Of a stretch of DNA of 46,036 nt, positions 31,085 to 39,037 are shown piece after piece. Position 1 is the first letter of the stretch. Each line of letters opens with the position of its first letter. The DNA comes from JAVBLG01 sp031553655 (GTDB lineage Bacteria > Desulfobacterota > Desulfovibrionia > Desulfovibrionales > Desulfovibrionaceae). The position numbers and the translations under genes were made by a program. Under the pieces are notes generated by a model. That model had not been told where the DNA came from, did no database searches, and was given only the letters and a program-made list of their open reading frames with translations. The stretch spans positions 1 to 46,036 of the forward strand of contig JAVBLG010000064.1 of assembly GCA_031553655.1 (NCBI GenBank), given 5' to 3'.

Positions 31085-32794
31085 ATGGCTACAGAACTGA
31101 AAAAAGTGAATCTGGTGACTGTGGGCGTGGGCTTTACCGGCGGCATGGCTCTGGCGGAATGCGCCAAGGCCGGAATGACCGTTGTAGGGCTGGAACGTGG
31201 TGACAAACGCGGCCTGGCCGACTTTCAGGAAATACATGACGAATGGCGCTATGCCGTAAACTATGGCCTGATGCAGGATTTGTCCAAAGACACGCTCACT
31301 TTCCGCAATGCAGAAAATATGAAGGCGCTGCCCATGCGCCAACTCGGCTCTTTCTGTCTTGGCGACGGGCTGGGCGGGGCTGGTGTGCATTGGAACGGCA
31401 TGAACTATCGCTTTAAACCATATGACTTCCAGATCAAAACCATGACCGAGCAACGCTACGGCAAAAACAAGCTGGGGCCTGATTATCAACTTCAGGACTA
31501 TCCGTTCACTTATGATGAGCTGGAACCTTATTTCAGCAAATTTGAGCAGGCCATAGGCGTGTCGGGCGAGCCGGGGCATTTTGATGCCAAACGCTCGCAG
31601 CCCTACCCCATGAAGCCGCTGGTGAAAACGCCAAGCATGAAGCTGTTCGAACAGGCCACCAAATCTCTCGGCTATCATCCTTATATGATCCCGGCGGCCA
31701 TTGCTTCCGAGCCTTATACCACCCCGGACGGCATGCAGCTCAACCCCTGTCAGTACTGCGGCTTTTGCGAGCGCTTCGCCTGTGAATACGATGCCAAGGC
31801 CCAGCCCACCAACACCTTTATTCCGGTTGCCGAAAAAACCGGCAAGTGCGAAATACGCTGCAACTGCAATGTGGTTGAGGTGCTGAAAAAAGGTAGAAAA
31901 GTTACCGGAGTGCGCTATGTCAACACCCTGACCAGGGAAGAATTCATTCAGCCCGCCGATGTTGTGCTGCTTTCCAGTTATGTGATGAGCAATGTAAAGC
32001 TGCTGCTGGTATCCAAAATCGGACGCCCGTACAATCCCAAAACCGGGCGCGGCACTGTCGGCAAGGGCTATTGCTATCAGATTACTCCCGGCGTAACAGC
32101 ATACTTAAAGGAACCCATGAATCTTTTTGCCGGGGCCGGGGCTCTGGGCATGGTTATTGACGATTTCAACCACGACAATTTCGACCATTCCGGGCTGAAA
32201 TTCATACACGGCGGCAATATTGCCATTTCGCAAACGGGCACACGGCCCATACAAGGCAATCCCACATCTCCCGGCGTGCCCTCCTGGGGAGCGGAATTCA
32301 AAAAGAACAGTATTTACAACTTCAACCGCACCATCAATGTGGGGTCGCAGGGCGCATCCATGCCGCACAGGCAAAACTATCTGTCGCTGGACGACACCTA
32401 CAAAGATGCTTACGGTTTGCCGCTTCTGCGCATGACCTACAATTTCACCGAGCAGGACAGGGCTCTTTTCGATTTTATTTCCGGCAAGATTCAGGAAATA
32501 GTAAAAGCCATGAATCCCGAGGCGGTTTCCGTAAAACCCAATGCCAAGGATTACAATATAGTGCCCTATCAAACCACTCACAATACCGGCGGAGCCATTA
32601 CCGGAAAAAGTCCGGCCGACAGTGTGGTCAATTCCTATCTGCAACACTGGGACGCGGAAAATTTGTTTGTTGTGGGCGCTTGCAACTTCACGCATAATGG
32701 CGGCTGCAATCCCACGGGAACTGTCGGGGCACTTGGTTATCGCTGCATTGACGGCATTATCAGGTACTCCAAGAAAGGCGGCATGCTGGTTTAG
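31085..32794 (+). CDS. GMC-family oxidoreductase (gluconate dehydrogenase large-subunit-like)
   Basis: This 569-residue FAD enzyme has an N-terminal FAD-binding fold, NLVTVGVGFTGGMALAECAK (about 9-28), with the acidic end GLERGD. GLGGAGVHWNGMNYRF provides the second FAD contact, and the C-terminal GMC domain is GACNFTHNGGCNPTGTVGAL. A cysteine set, C222, C225, C228 and C233 (CQYCGFCERFAC), could hold an Fe-S cluster, as reported for fructose/gluconate-type GMC dehydrogenases; this is an inference. The protein lacks its own signal peptide, consistent with co-export by the Tat-bearing small subunit encoded 12 bp upstream. Substrate (sugar or sugar acid) unknown. SD AAGGAG. Confidence 0.88.
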   Translation: MATELKKVNLVTVGVGFTGGMALAECAKAGMTVVGLERGDKRGLADFQEIHDEWRYAVNYGLMQDLSKDTLTFRNAENMKALPMRQLGSFCLGDGLGGAGVHWNGMNYRFKPYDFQIKTMTEQRYGKNKLGPDYQLQDYPFTYDELEPYFSKFEQAIGVSGEPGHFDAKRSQPYPMKPLVKTPSMKLFEQATKSLGYHPYMIPAAIASEPYTTPDGMQLNPCQYCGFCERFACEYDAKAQPTNTFIPVAEKTGKCEIRCNCNVVEVLKKGRKVTGVRYVNTLTREEFIQPADVVLLSSYVMSNVKLLLVSKIGRPYNPKTGRGTVGKGYCYQITPGVTAYLKEPMNLFAGAGALGMVIDDFNHDNFDHSGLKFIHGGNIAISQTGTRPIQGNPTSPGVPSWGAEFKKNSIYNFNRTINVGSQGASMPHRQNYLSLDDTYKDAYGLPLLRMTYNFTEQDRALFDFISGKIQEIVKAMNPEAVSVKPNAKDYNIVPYQTTHNTGGAITGKSPADSVVNSYLQHWDAENLFVVGACNFTHNGGCNPTGTVGALGYRCIDGIIRYSKKGGMLV

Positions 32795-32922
32795 ACAGTG
32801 CCGGCACGAGCGCTTTTTCGCTCCCAGCCGCGTCCTGTCAATTGCAATTTCAGATTATACAAGTCCGCCTGAGCTTTTCGAAGCCTGGCGGACTTTTCCC
32901 CTTTATTTCAAGGATACAACAT

Positions 32923-34890
32923 ATGGCAAAAATAGGAGTCATTGCCCCGGACATACATATTTACGAGCAAATTCCGCATCTGGCGGCGGAGTTGGGCATT
33001 GAAAAGGAAATTCGCCTGTTTCAGTCCGCGTTGCACGATGCTTTGCCTGTAGCCCGCAAGCTTGAACGCGAAGGGGCCGACGTTCTGATTTCGCGCGGCT
33101 CAACAGCGGAACTGATCCAGAATTCCGGAGTGCGTACGCCGCTGGTGGGCATTCGTTTCAGCATTCACGACATCAGTATCATGCTGCTTGAAGCCAAAAA
33201 GCTCACTGGGTTGGAGCAACCGCGCATAGCCGTCATAACATACGGCTACCTTAATCCCGATATGCAGGCCTTTGCCCAACTGCTGGACAGCGACATTCAT
33301 CCCTATTACAGCCATTACAGCAATGCCGCCATTAAAGAGTGCGCTCTGCGCGCCGTGCGCGACGGCTCCCATGTTATAGTCGGGGGCGTAAATACGCAAA
33401 GTGCCGTGCGAGGCCTGGACATACCCTTCATGCACTATGTTTCCGGCGAGTCTTCCCTGCGCCAGGCCCTGCTGGAGGCTAAACAAATTTCGAGCGCACG
33501 ACGGCTCGAGCAGGAACAGAGCCAGCGCTTCAAGGCGGTGGTGGAAATGTCGCGCGATGCTGTGGTGGTGCTCGACAACCAGGGATGCGTACGCGTACTG
33601 AGTCCTTCCGCTCCTAGAATGCTGGGCCTGCCGCCGGACGTTCTGGGGATGTCCTTTCAGCAACTTTGCCCACTGCGGGAACTGAAAGTCTGCATGGAAA
33701 AACAAGCCTGCCTTCGAGACGAGCTGGTGCATATCAGGGAGCAGCCGCTGTTGCTGAGCATCATGCCCATACTTGTGCGCGACAAGGTAACCGGAGCCGT
33801 GCTCAATTTTCAGAAAGCCGGCGATATTGTGGCTCTGGAAAGCAAAATACGCCGCGATCTTTTCAATAAGGGCCATGTTACGCAATATTCTTTTGCCAGC
33901 ATTTGCGGATCTTCCCCGCAGATGAAGGCGGCCGGGGAAAAAGCGGCGCGCTACGCCGGAACAGGTGGAACCGTGCTGCTTACAGGCGAAACCGGCACCG
34001 GCAAGGAGCTGTTCGCTCAGGCCATTCATAATGAAAGCCCTCGTCGCCGAGGGCCTTTTGTGGCTGTGAACTGCGCGGCCCTGCCGCCCTCACTGCTGGA
34101 ATCCGAATTGTTCGGGTATGAGGAAGGAGCTTTTACCGGAGCGGTGCGCAAAGGCAAGGCCGGACTTTTTGAACTGGCCCACCAGGGCACCATTTTTCTG
34201 GATGAAGTGTCTGGCATGGACCATTACGGCCAGACGCGTCTGCTGAGAGTGCTACAGGAGCGCTCCGTGTTGCGCCTTGGCGGCGACAAGTATCTGCCTG
34301 TGGACTTCAGAGTTATAGCCGCCACCAATGTGAACCTGTGGGATCTTGTGTTGAGCGGGGAATTTAGAGAAGATCTTTTTTTCCGCCTTGACGAATTGCC
34401 GCTCACCATCCCCCCGTTGCGCGGGCGTCATGGAGATATCTCGCTGCTGGCCAGACATTTCGCCTCCATTCCTGATGAAAATGGCCCCGTGGAGCTGAGA
34501 CCGGAGGCTTTACGCGTTTTTGAGTCCTATGCCTGGCCCGGCAATGTGCGCGAGCTGCGCAATGTGGTGCGCAGGCTGCGTCTGTTGCGCCAGGGGGCAA
34601 GCCTGGGCGCGGAGGACGTGGCCGAGGCTCTGGAAGGCCTTTCGCGCGACAGATCCCCGTCTGCCTCCGGCCTCGCGGTGCCCCCTCAAACCGTTCGTCC
34701 CGCCGTTGTGGAAGATGCGCATTCCATATCCGCGGCCTCGACCAAAGCTCTGGGCGAAAGGCAGCGTATTGTGCAGGCTCTGCACGACAGCGGCGGCAGC
34801 CAGATCAGGGCCGCTGCCCTGCTGGGCATGGACAAAAGTACCTTGTATCGAAAAATGAAGCGCCTGGGCATTCAGAAAACAGCTGTGTAG
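32923..34890 (+). CDS. PrpR-type sigma-54-dependent activator
   Basis: The 655-residue protein combines a PrpR_N-like effector domain (about 1-190; EREGADVLISRGSTAELIQ and the later VIVGGVNTQSAVRGL), a PAS-like segment (about 205-300; VEMSRDAVVVLDNQGCVRVL), an AAA+ domain and a Fis-type HTH (SQIRAAALLGMDKSTLYRKM). The AAA+ part has GETGTGKELFAQ (about 355), the intact sigma-54 loop GAFTGA at 402-407, and TIFLDEV. PrpR_N domains sense organic acids in known relatives (2-methylcitrate for PrpR). ATG 32923 with AAGGA 8 bases upstream is preferred over 32842. It lies between the GMC gene and the UxaA-type genes, which have a -24/-12 promoter, so it probably activates them. Confidence 0.87.
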   Translation: MAKIGVIAPDIHIYEQIPHLAAELGIEKEIRLFQSALHDALPVARKLEREGADVLISRGSTAELIQNSGVRTPLVGIRFSIHDISIMLLEAKKLTGLEQPRIAVITYGYLNPDMQAFAQLLDSDIHPYYSHYSNAAIKECALRAVRDGSHVIVGGVNTQSAVRGLDIPFMHYVSGESSLRQALLEAKQISSARRLEQEQSQRFKAVVEMSRDAVVVLDNQGCVRVLSPSAPRMLGLPPDVLGMSFQQLCPLRELKVCMEKQACLRDELVHIREQPLLLSIMPILVRDKVTGAVLNFQKAGDIVALESKIRRDLFNKGHVTQYSFASICGSSPQMKAAGEKAARYAGTGGTVLLTGETGTGKELFAQAIHNESPRRRGPFVAVNCAALPPSLLESELFGYEEGAFTGAVRKGKAGLFELAHQGTIFLDEVSGMDHYGQTRLLRVLQERSVLRLGGDKYLPVDFRVIAATNVNLWDLVLSGEFREDLFFRLDELPLTIPPLRGRHGDISLLARHFASIPDENGPVELRPEALRVFESYAWPGNVRELRNVVRRLRLLRQGASLGAEDVAEALEGLSRDRSPSASGLAVPPQTVRPAVVEDAHSISAASTKALGERQRIVQALHDSGGSQIRAAALLGMDKSTLYRKMKRLGIQKTAV

Positions 34891-34898
34891 AACATTAT

Positions 34899-34932
34899 AG
34901 CATTTCGCCCATTGCATTCGTAAAATGCTCTA
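34899..34932. repeat. AGAGC-family hairpin repeat
   Basis: GCATTTCGCCCATTGCATTC followed by GTAAAATGCTCT, just after the activator stop, is a degenerate member of the hairpin family seen at 1216, 28351 and 36684. Confidence 0.45.
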
Positions 34933-34946
34933 AAAAATGCAAAACG

Positions 34947-34985
34947 CCCTTAACGGTGCGCCAATGTGCGCTGTTAAGGGTTTTT
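34947..34985 (+). terminator. Rho-independent terminator of the PrpR-type gene
   Basis: CCCTTAAC (34947-34954) pairs with GTTAAGGG (34973-34980), with inner GCGC/GCGC pairing, followed by TTTTT. Confidence 0.85.
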
Positions 34986-35022
34986 CTATTTATTAATTAC
35001 TGTAAATACATGTAGTTATTAT

Positions 35023-35037
35023 TGGAATGATTATTGC
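35023..35037 (+). promoter_or_regulatory. Sigma-54 (-24/-12) promoter for the UxaA-type genes
   Basis: TGGAATGATTATTGC followed by T keeps the invariant GG-N10-GC spacing and the TTGC box of the consensus TGGCACG-N4-TTGC. It lies 97 bases before the UxaA-type start, just downstream of the gene for a sigma-54 activator. Confidence 0.7.
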
Positions 35038-35133
35038 TGAACAAGGGCAAGTAATTTTCCACTTAAATGCATCAAATAGAGCATTTCAACAGCGTCTCAC
35101 AATATTTAAATATTCGAATATAGGAGGCATCTA

Positions 35134-35445
35134 ATGGGCAGCAATGACTTCTTGAACATGGGTGGTCAAAAGACAGCCATCGTAATCCACAAGGACGACA
35201 ATGTCGCTATAACCCTTGCGGACGTGCAGGCCGGGGATAAATGCGTCATCAGGCAGGAAAACGGCGAGGAGTATGCGCTTGAAGCCGTGGAAGACGTGGC
35301 TTTCGGGCACAAGATCGCTCTGATCGACCTGGGGAAGGATAGTCCCGTTTTAAAGTATGGCGAGGAAATAGGCAAAATGAAAGAACCCTTGGCCAAGGGC
35401 GGGTGGATACACAGTCACAATCTTTACTGCGAACGGGGGATGTAG
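35134..35445 (+). CDS. UxaA-family dehydratase small (SAF-domain) subunit
   Basis: The 103-residue protein has the SAF fold of the altronate dehydratase N-terminus: IVIHKDDNVAITLADVQAGD, the GHKIALIDLGKDSPVLKYGE core and the ending GWIHSHNLYCERGM with the conserved HxHN. In the UxaA superfamily this small part is either fused to or separate from the large subunit. Members dehydrate altronate or galactarate, or cleave sulfolactate (SuyA). The sequence alone does not decide which. SD AGGAGG. The large subunit starts 2 bases after its stop. Confidence 0.85.
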   Translation: MGSNDFLNMGGQKTAIVIHKDDNVAITLADVQAGDKCVIRQENGEEYALEAVEDVAFGHKIALIDLGKDSPVLKYGEEIGKMKEPLAKGGWIHSHNLYCERGM

Positions 35446-35447
35446 CC

Positions 35448-36620
35448 ATGAAAGATACTTTCTTGGGATTTGAACGCGAAAACGGCGGCTTTGGCGTGCG
35501 TAATCTCATTGCCATTATTCCTTCCGTTTTTTGTTCCGCCAAAGTAGCCGAGCGTGTGGCCCAGAATGTGCCGGGCACAGTGCATTTCAAACATCCCGTT
35601 GGGTGCAGCCAGGTGGGCGAAGATCTGGAAGTCACCGCCAGAACGCTGATCGGTATCGGCAAAAACCCCAATTTCGCCGGAGTGGTTGTTGTAGGGTTGG
35701 GCTGCGAGAGGTTTTCGCCGCACGAACTGGCCGAAGGCATAGCCCCTACAGGCAAGATGTTGGAGACGGTGGTTATTCAGGACGAGGGCGACTCGCTCAA
35801 AGCCCTGGATCTGGCCACGCGGCACGCCCGCAAAATGCAGCAGGCCGCCTCGCTGGAACGGCGCAAGGAATTGCCTGTTTCCGGCCTAATGATTGGCCTC
35901 AACTGCGGCGGTTCCGACATGACCTCCGGCCTGGTGGCCAATCCGGCTCTGGGCATAGCCTCGGACATGCTGGTGGCCAGGGGCGGCTCGTCCATTCTTA
36001 CTGAACTCACGGAACTGATTGGTACAGAGCATATTCTTGCGCGCCGCGCCGTAAGCCCCGAAGTTGCTGAAGATATCAAAAACGCCATCCGCTCCATGGA
36101 AGAACGTCTGACCAACCAAACCCGTCATTCAAGCAACAGTAAGCGTAAGCATCTCATATCCACCGGCAACTATGAGGGCGGGCTTTCCAGCGTGGTGGAA
36201 AAATCGCTTGGCGGCATGAAAAAGTCGGGAACCGAAGCAAAGTTTGTGGAAGTATTCAAATCCGGAGACGCCCCCTCCAAAAAAGGCCTGTTGCTCATGG
36301 ACGGCCCCGGGCACGACGGAGAGGTTACCACCGGACAGGCTGCCGCCGGAGCGCAGATTGTGTGTTTTCCCACCGGGCGGGGTACGCCTTCGGGTTTTCC
36401 CGGAGTGCCGGTCATCAAGATTACGGGCAACCCCAGAACCTATGAAAAAATGAAGGAGAACCTGGACATCAACGCCGGAGCTGTGCTGACGGGCGAAAAA
36501 ACGCTGCAACAGGTTGGTGAGGAAATTTACGAAGAAATAATCGCCGTGGCCTCCGGCAAGCTCTGCAAGGCCGAGGTCCTGGGGCATGATGAGCAATTTT
36601 GCGTAACGCGCATGCCGTAG
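35448..36620 (+). CDS. UxaA-family dehydratase/lyase large subunit
   Basis: The 390-residue protein fits the C-terminal part of altronate/galactarate dehydratases and of SuyB: RENGGFGVRNLIAIIPSVFC at the start, HPVGCSQ, a conserved FAGVVVVGLGCERF block, IGLNCGGSDMTSGLVANPAL, and GAQIVCFPTGRGTPSGFPGVPVIKITGNP near the end. Conserved Cys and His residues are candidate metal ligands. The ATG at 35448 follows the small subunit's TAG directly; the longer frame to 35403 lies inside that gene. Its TAG stop coincides with a repeat-like TAGGAGCTGTCTCC. Together with the DASS transporter and GMC/Tat pair it suggests hydroxy-acid or sugar-acid breakdown. Confidence 0.85.
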   Translation: MKDTFLGFERENGGFGVRNLIAIIPSVFCSAKVAERVAQNVPGTVHFKHPVGCSQVGEDLEVTARTLIGIGKNPNFAGVVVVGLGCERFSPHELAEGIAPTGKMLETVVIQDEGDSLKALDLATRHARKMQQAASLERRKELPVSGLMIGLNCGGSDMTSGLVANPALGIASDMLVARGGSSILTELTELIGTEHILARRAVSPEVAEDIKNAIRSMEERLTNQTRHSSNSKRKHLISTGNYEGGLSSVVEKSLGGMKKSGTEAKFVEVFKSGDAPSKKGLLLMDGPGHDGEVTTGQAAAGAQIVCFPTGRGTPSGFPGVPVIKITGNPRTYEKMKENLDINAGAVLTGEKTLQQVGEEIYEEIIAVASGKLCKAEVLGHDEQFCVTRMP

Positions 36621-36718
36621 GAGCTGTCTCCATAAGTTACGGACACTTTGTGATGGGATGGCCCTGGCAACGCACGGGCCGTCAGAGCATTTCGCTCATT
36701 TCATTCGCAAAAAGCTCT
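36618..36718. repeat. Repeat cluster between UxaB-like and DASS genes
   Basis: The stop TAG of the UxaA-type large subunit begins TAGGAGCTGTCTCC, matching the start of the 4379 element for about 14 of 15 bases. At 36684-36718 lies an AGAGC-family hairpin (AGAGCATTTCGC paired imperfectly with GCAAAAAGCTCT). Confidence 0.5.
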
Positions 36719-36746
36719 AGTACCATATTTTGCATAGGATATTATT

Positions 36747-38207
36747 ATGGCCAGTAAATTTGAGATATGGGGAAAAAAGTACGGTCTTCTCCTCAGCGTT
36801 GTAATAGCGCTTTTGGTCTGGTTCCTTCCAATGCCGCAAGGCATGAACCCGGTACAGCACAAGCTGCTGACCATCTTTGCCGGGGCCGTGGCCTTGTGGG
36901 TTACCCAGGGCATAGGCTTCGGCACCAGCGCCTTTATAGTTTGCTCGTTGCTGTATTTCTGGGTGGGCAACCCCGACGGCAGGTTGGACAAGGCCGGAAA
37001 TCTGGTGCATAGCGCCGACTTTGCCATTGCGGGCTTTTCAAACTCCGGCCTGTGGCTGCAACAGGCCGGGTTCATAATTTCCATAGCCATGATTGAAACC
37101 GGCGTGGCCAAGCGCGTGGCTCTTCACATGCTGCGCGCCCTGGGCAAAAAACCTTTCGGGGCCATTCTCACCCCCATGTTGGCCAACATGCTCGTGGCCC
37201 CGCTCACTCCGTCGAACACGGCGCGCACAACCGCACTTCTGCCCGTTGTTGAAGGCGTGGCCGAAGCCTACAAGGCGGAACGCGGCGGCAATTTCGGCAA
37301 GGCGCTGTTCATTGCCAACACCATGTCTTCCAATATCACCGCCTCGGCCTTCATGACCGGGACAGTGCCCAACCCCATGGCCGTGACCATGATCATAGGC
37401 GTTGCGGGCGCTTCGGCCATGACCTCCTGGGGTTATTGGGCTATTGTTTCCGCGCCGATCAACATGATTCTGCTGGTTCTGACCGTGTTCATCGTTACCT
37501 GGCTGTTCAAACCGGAAATGGGCGCGTTGCCGGGCGGAGCGGAGTATATAGACGATGAACTCACCCGCATGGGCCCCATGACTTTCAGTGAAAAGCGGGC
37601 TGTGCTGTACTTTCTTATCGCCCTGGCTCTGTGGTCCACGGACATGTGGCACCACTTCAACTCTACATACGTGGCCTTTCTTGCTGTTATTCTGATCCTG
37701 GCTCCCAAAATCGGCGTTTTGGAATGGAAAAAGGCCGAGCGCGGCATCCCTTGGGAACTGTACGTCTATTTCGGCGGAGTGCTTACTCTCAGCGCCGCTC
37801 TGGTCAAGACCAAGTCCATCGAATTCGTCATGAGCGCCACGATCGCTTCGTTGGGTATTCAGGATGTAGGTATGCTGCCGTTCATGATTCTGCTCATGGG
37901 CTTTACTATTTTCAGCCATATGTTCTGGTCTACAACAACGGCCATGTGTGGCGTGATGATCCCCATTTACATAGGCATCGCCCAGACATTCGGGTTCCCC
38001 ATAGTTAACTTCGTTCTTCCCCAGGCCTTCTTGATGGGCTACGCGTTCTTCTTCCCCTTCAATACCCAGGGTAACATCATCATGATGGGACCGGGCTATC
38101 ACTCCATTACCGACCTGTTCCGCACGGGCATTGTGGTGGGGCTTACCGCTTGGGCGTTGTGGGCGCTGGCGGCGGTATTCTACTTCCCGTTGGTGGGATT
38201 GCGCTGA
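36747..38207 (+). CDS. DASS (SLC13-like) anion transporter
   Basis: The 486-residue membrane protein has about 11-12 hydrophobic helices and the divalent-anion:Na+ symporter hallmarks: ANMLVAPLTPSNTARTTALL (about 148-167, the first substrate/Na+ clamp with an SNT-type motif), the TGTVPNPMAVTMI helix-break, and the second half-repeat FWSTTTAMCGVMIPIYIGI. The family imports di- and tricarboxylates, tartrate, sulfate or related acids. Placed after the UxaA-type enzyme genes, it probably supplies their substrate. The SD AGGAT is modest. A strong terminator follows. Confidence 0.9.
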   Translation: MASKFEIWGKKYGLLLSVVIALLVWFLPMPQGMNPVQHKLLTIFAGAVALWVTQGIGFGTSAFIVCSLLYFWVGNPDGRLDKAGNLVHSADFAIAGFSNSGLWLQQAGFIISIAMIETGVAKRVALHMLRALGKKPFGAILTPMLANMLVAPLTPSNTARTTALLPVVEGVAEAYKAERGGNFGKALFIANTMSSNITASAFMTGTVPNPMAVTMIIGVAGASAMTSWGYWAIVSAPINMILLVLTVFIVTWLFKPEMGALPGGAEYIDDELTRMGPMTFSEKRAVLYFLIALALWSTDMWHHFNSTYVAFLAVILILAPKIGVLEWKKAERGIPWELYVYFGGVLTLSAALVKTKSIEFVMSATIASLGIQDVGMLPFMILLMGFTIFSHMFWSTTTAMCGVMIPIYIGIAQTFGFPIVNFVLPQAFLMGYAFFFPFNTQGNIIMMGPGYHSITDLFRTGIVVGLTAWALWALAAVFYFPLVGLR

Positions 38208-38234
38208 TCAACAACTAAAAATTATTGCATAAAG

Positions 38235-38278
38235 TCAAAAAACCCGCTTATGCGCGAAAGCATTGGCGGGTTTTTTGA
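38235..38278 (+). terminator. Rho-independent terminator after the DASS gene
   Basis: TCAAAAAACCCGC (38235-38247) and GCGGGTTTTTTGA (38266-38278) pair perfectly, with an inner ATGC-GCGAAA-GCAT extension and a six-T tract. Confidence 0.92.
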
Positions 38279-38358
38279 TTAAAAAATTTAAAATCCGGAC
38301 AATACTTTTCTTTATCGTCCGTCTGTCTTAATCAATAACTAAAATGAGGAGTTTAAAA

Positions 38359-38976
38359 ATGGAAAACAAAACAAGACGGGATATTATCACCATGGGCGGC
38401 ATGGTTGTAGCCGGAGGCATACTGCTTGGGGTGGATGCCGCGCAAGCGGCTGAAGGCGCGGAGCGCATGGATGCCATAACAGCCATCAAAACCAGGAGAA
38501 GCGTAAGAGCATATACCAAAGAGCCTGTTTCCGAACGGGATATACAAGAATTGCTCGCGGCCGCCATGGCCGCCCCCAGCGCGGGCAATGAGCAGCCCTG
38601 GGAATTCGTGGTTATACGCGATCCCGAAACTCTGGCCCGAGTTGGAGAAATAAACAGATATGCCGCCATGGCCAAAAACGCGCCTGTAGCTATTCTGACC
38701 TGCGCCAATGAGAGCCGTGAGAAATACGCCGGGTATGGAATAGTGGATGTGGCCGCATGCACGCAAAATATGCTGCTTGCCGCTCATGCCTTGGGACTTG
38801 GCGCGGTATGGACCGGCATTTACCCGCAAAAGGATCGGATAGAGGGCTTCCGCCGTCTGCTGGGCATCCCTGAAACCGTCATTCCGGTGGCACTGGTAGT
38901 TATCGGTCATCCCCAATCGCGACCACAGCCTGTGAATCGATTTGACGCTTCCAGGGTACATCAGGAGAAGTGGTAG
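38359..38976 (+). CDS. Tat-signal nitroreductase-family flavoprotein
   Basis: The 205-residue protein has an N-terminal twin-arginine-type leader (KTRRDIITMGGMVVAGGILL) ending around AAQAAEG, then a nitroreductase fold. AITAIKTRRSVRAYTKEPV is the FMN-binding start, AAMAAPSAGNEQPWEFVVI the second FMN motif and AHALGLGAVWTGIYP the third. Nitroreductases reduce nitro compounds, quinones or flavins; an exported form is uncommon. The start at 38359 is set by GAGGA 8 bases upstream. It is preceded by the DASS terminator, so it has its own promoter in 38279-38358 (not identified). Confidence 0.85.
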   Translation: MENKTRRDIITMGGMVVAGGILLGVDAAQAAEGAERMDAITAIKTRRSVRAYTKEPVSERDIQELLAAAMAAPSAGNEQPWEFVVIRDPETLARVGEINRYAAMAKNAPVAILTCANESREKYAGYGIVDVAACTQNMLLAAHALGLGAVWTGIYPQKDRIEGFRRLLGIPETVIPVALVVIGHPQSRPQPVNRFDASRVHQEKW

Positions 38977-39037
38977 GCTTAAAACCGCCAGATCTGACAG
39001 TAGCCTATTGAAAATATAGGGAATAGCTGCCGGGAGC

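Noticed and set aside
36668..36682. TGGCAACGCACGGGC with GG-N10-GC spacing before the DASS gene
   Set aside because: The -12 box lacks TT and it lies in GC-rich repeat sequence; too weak to call a sigma-54 promoter.
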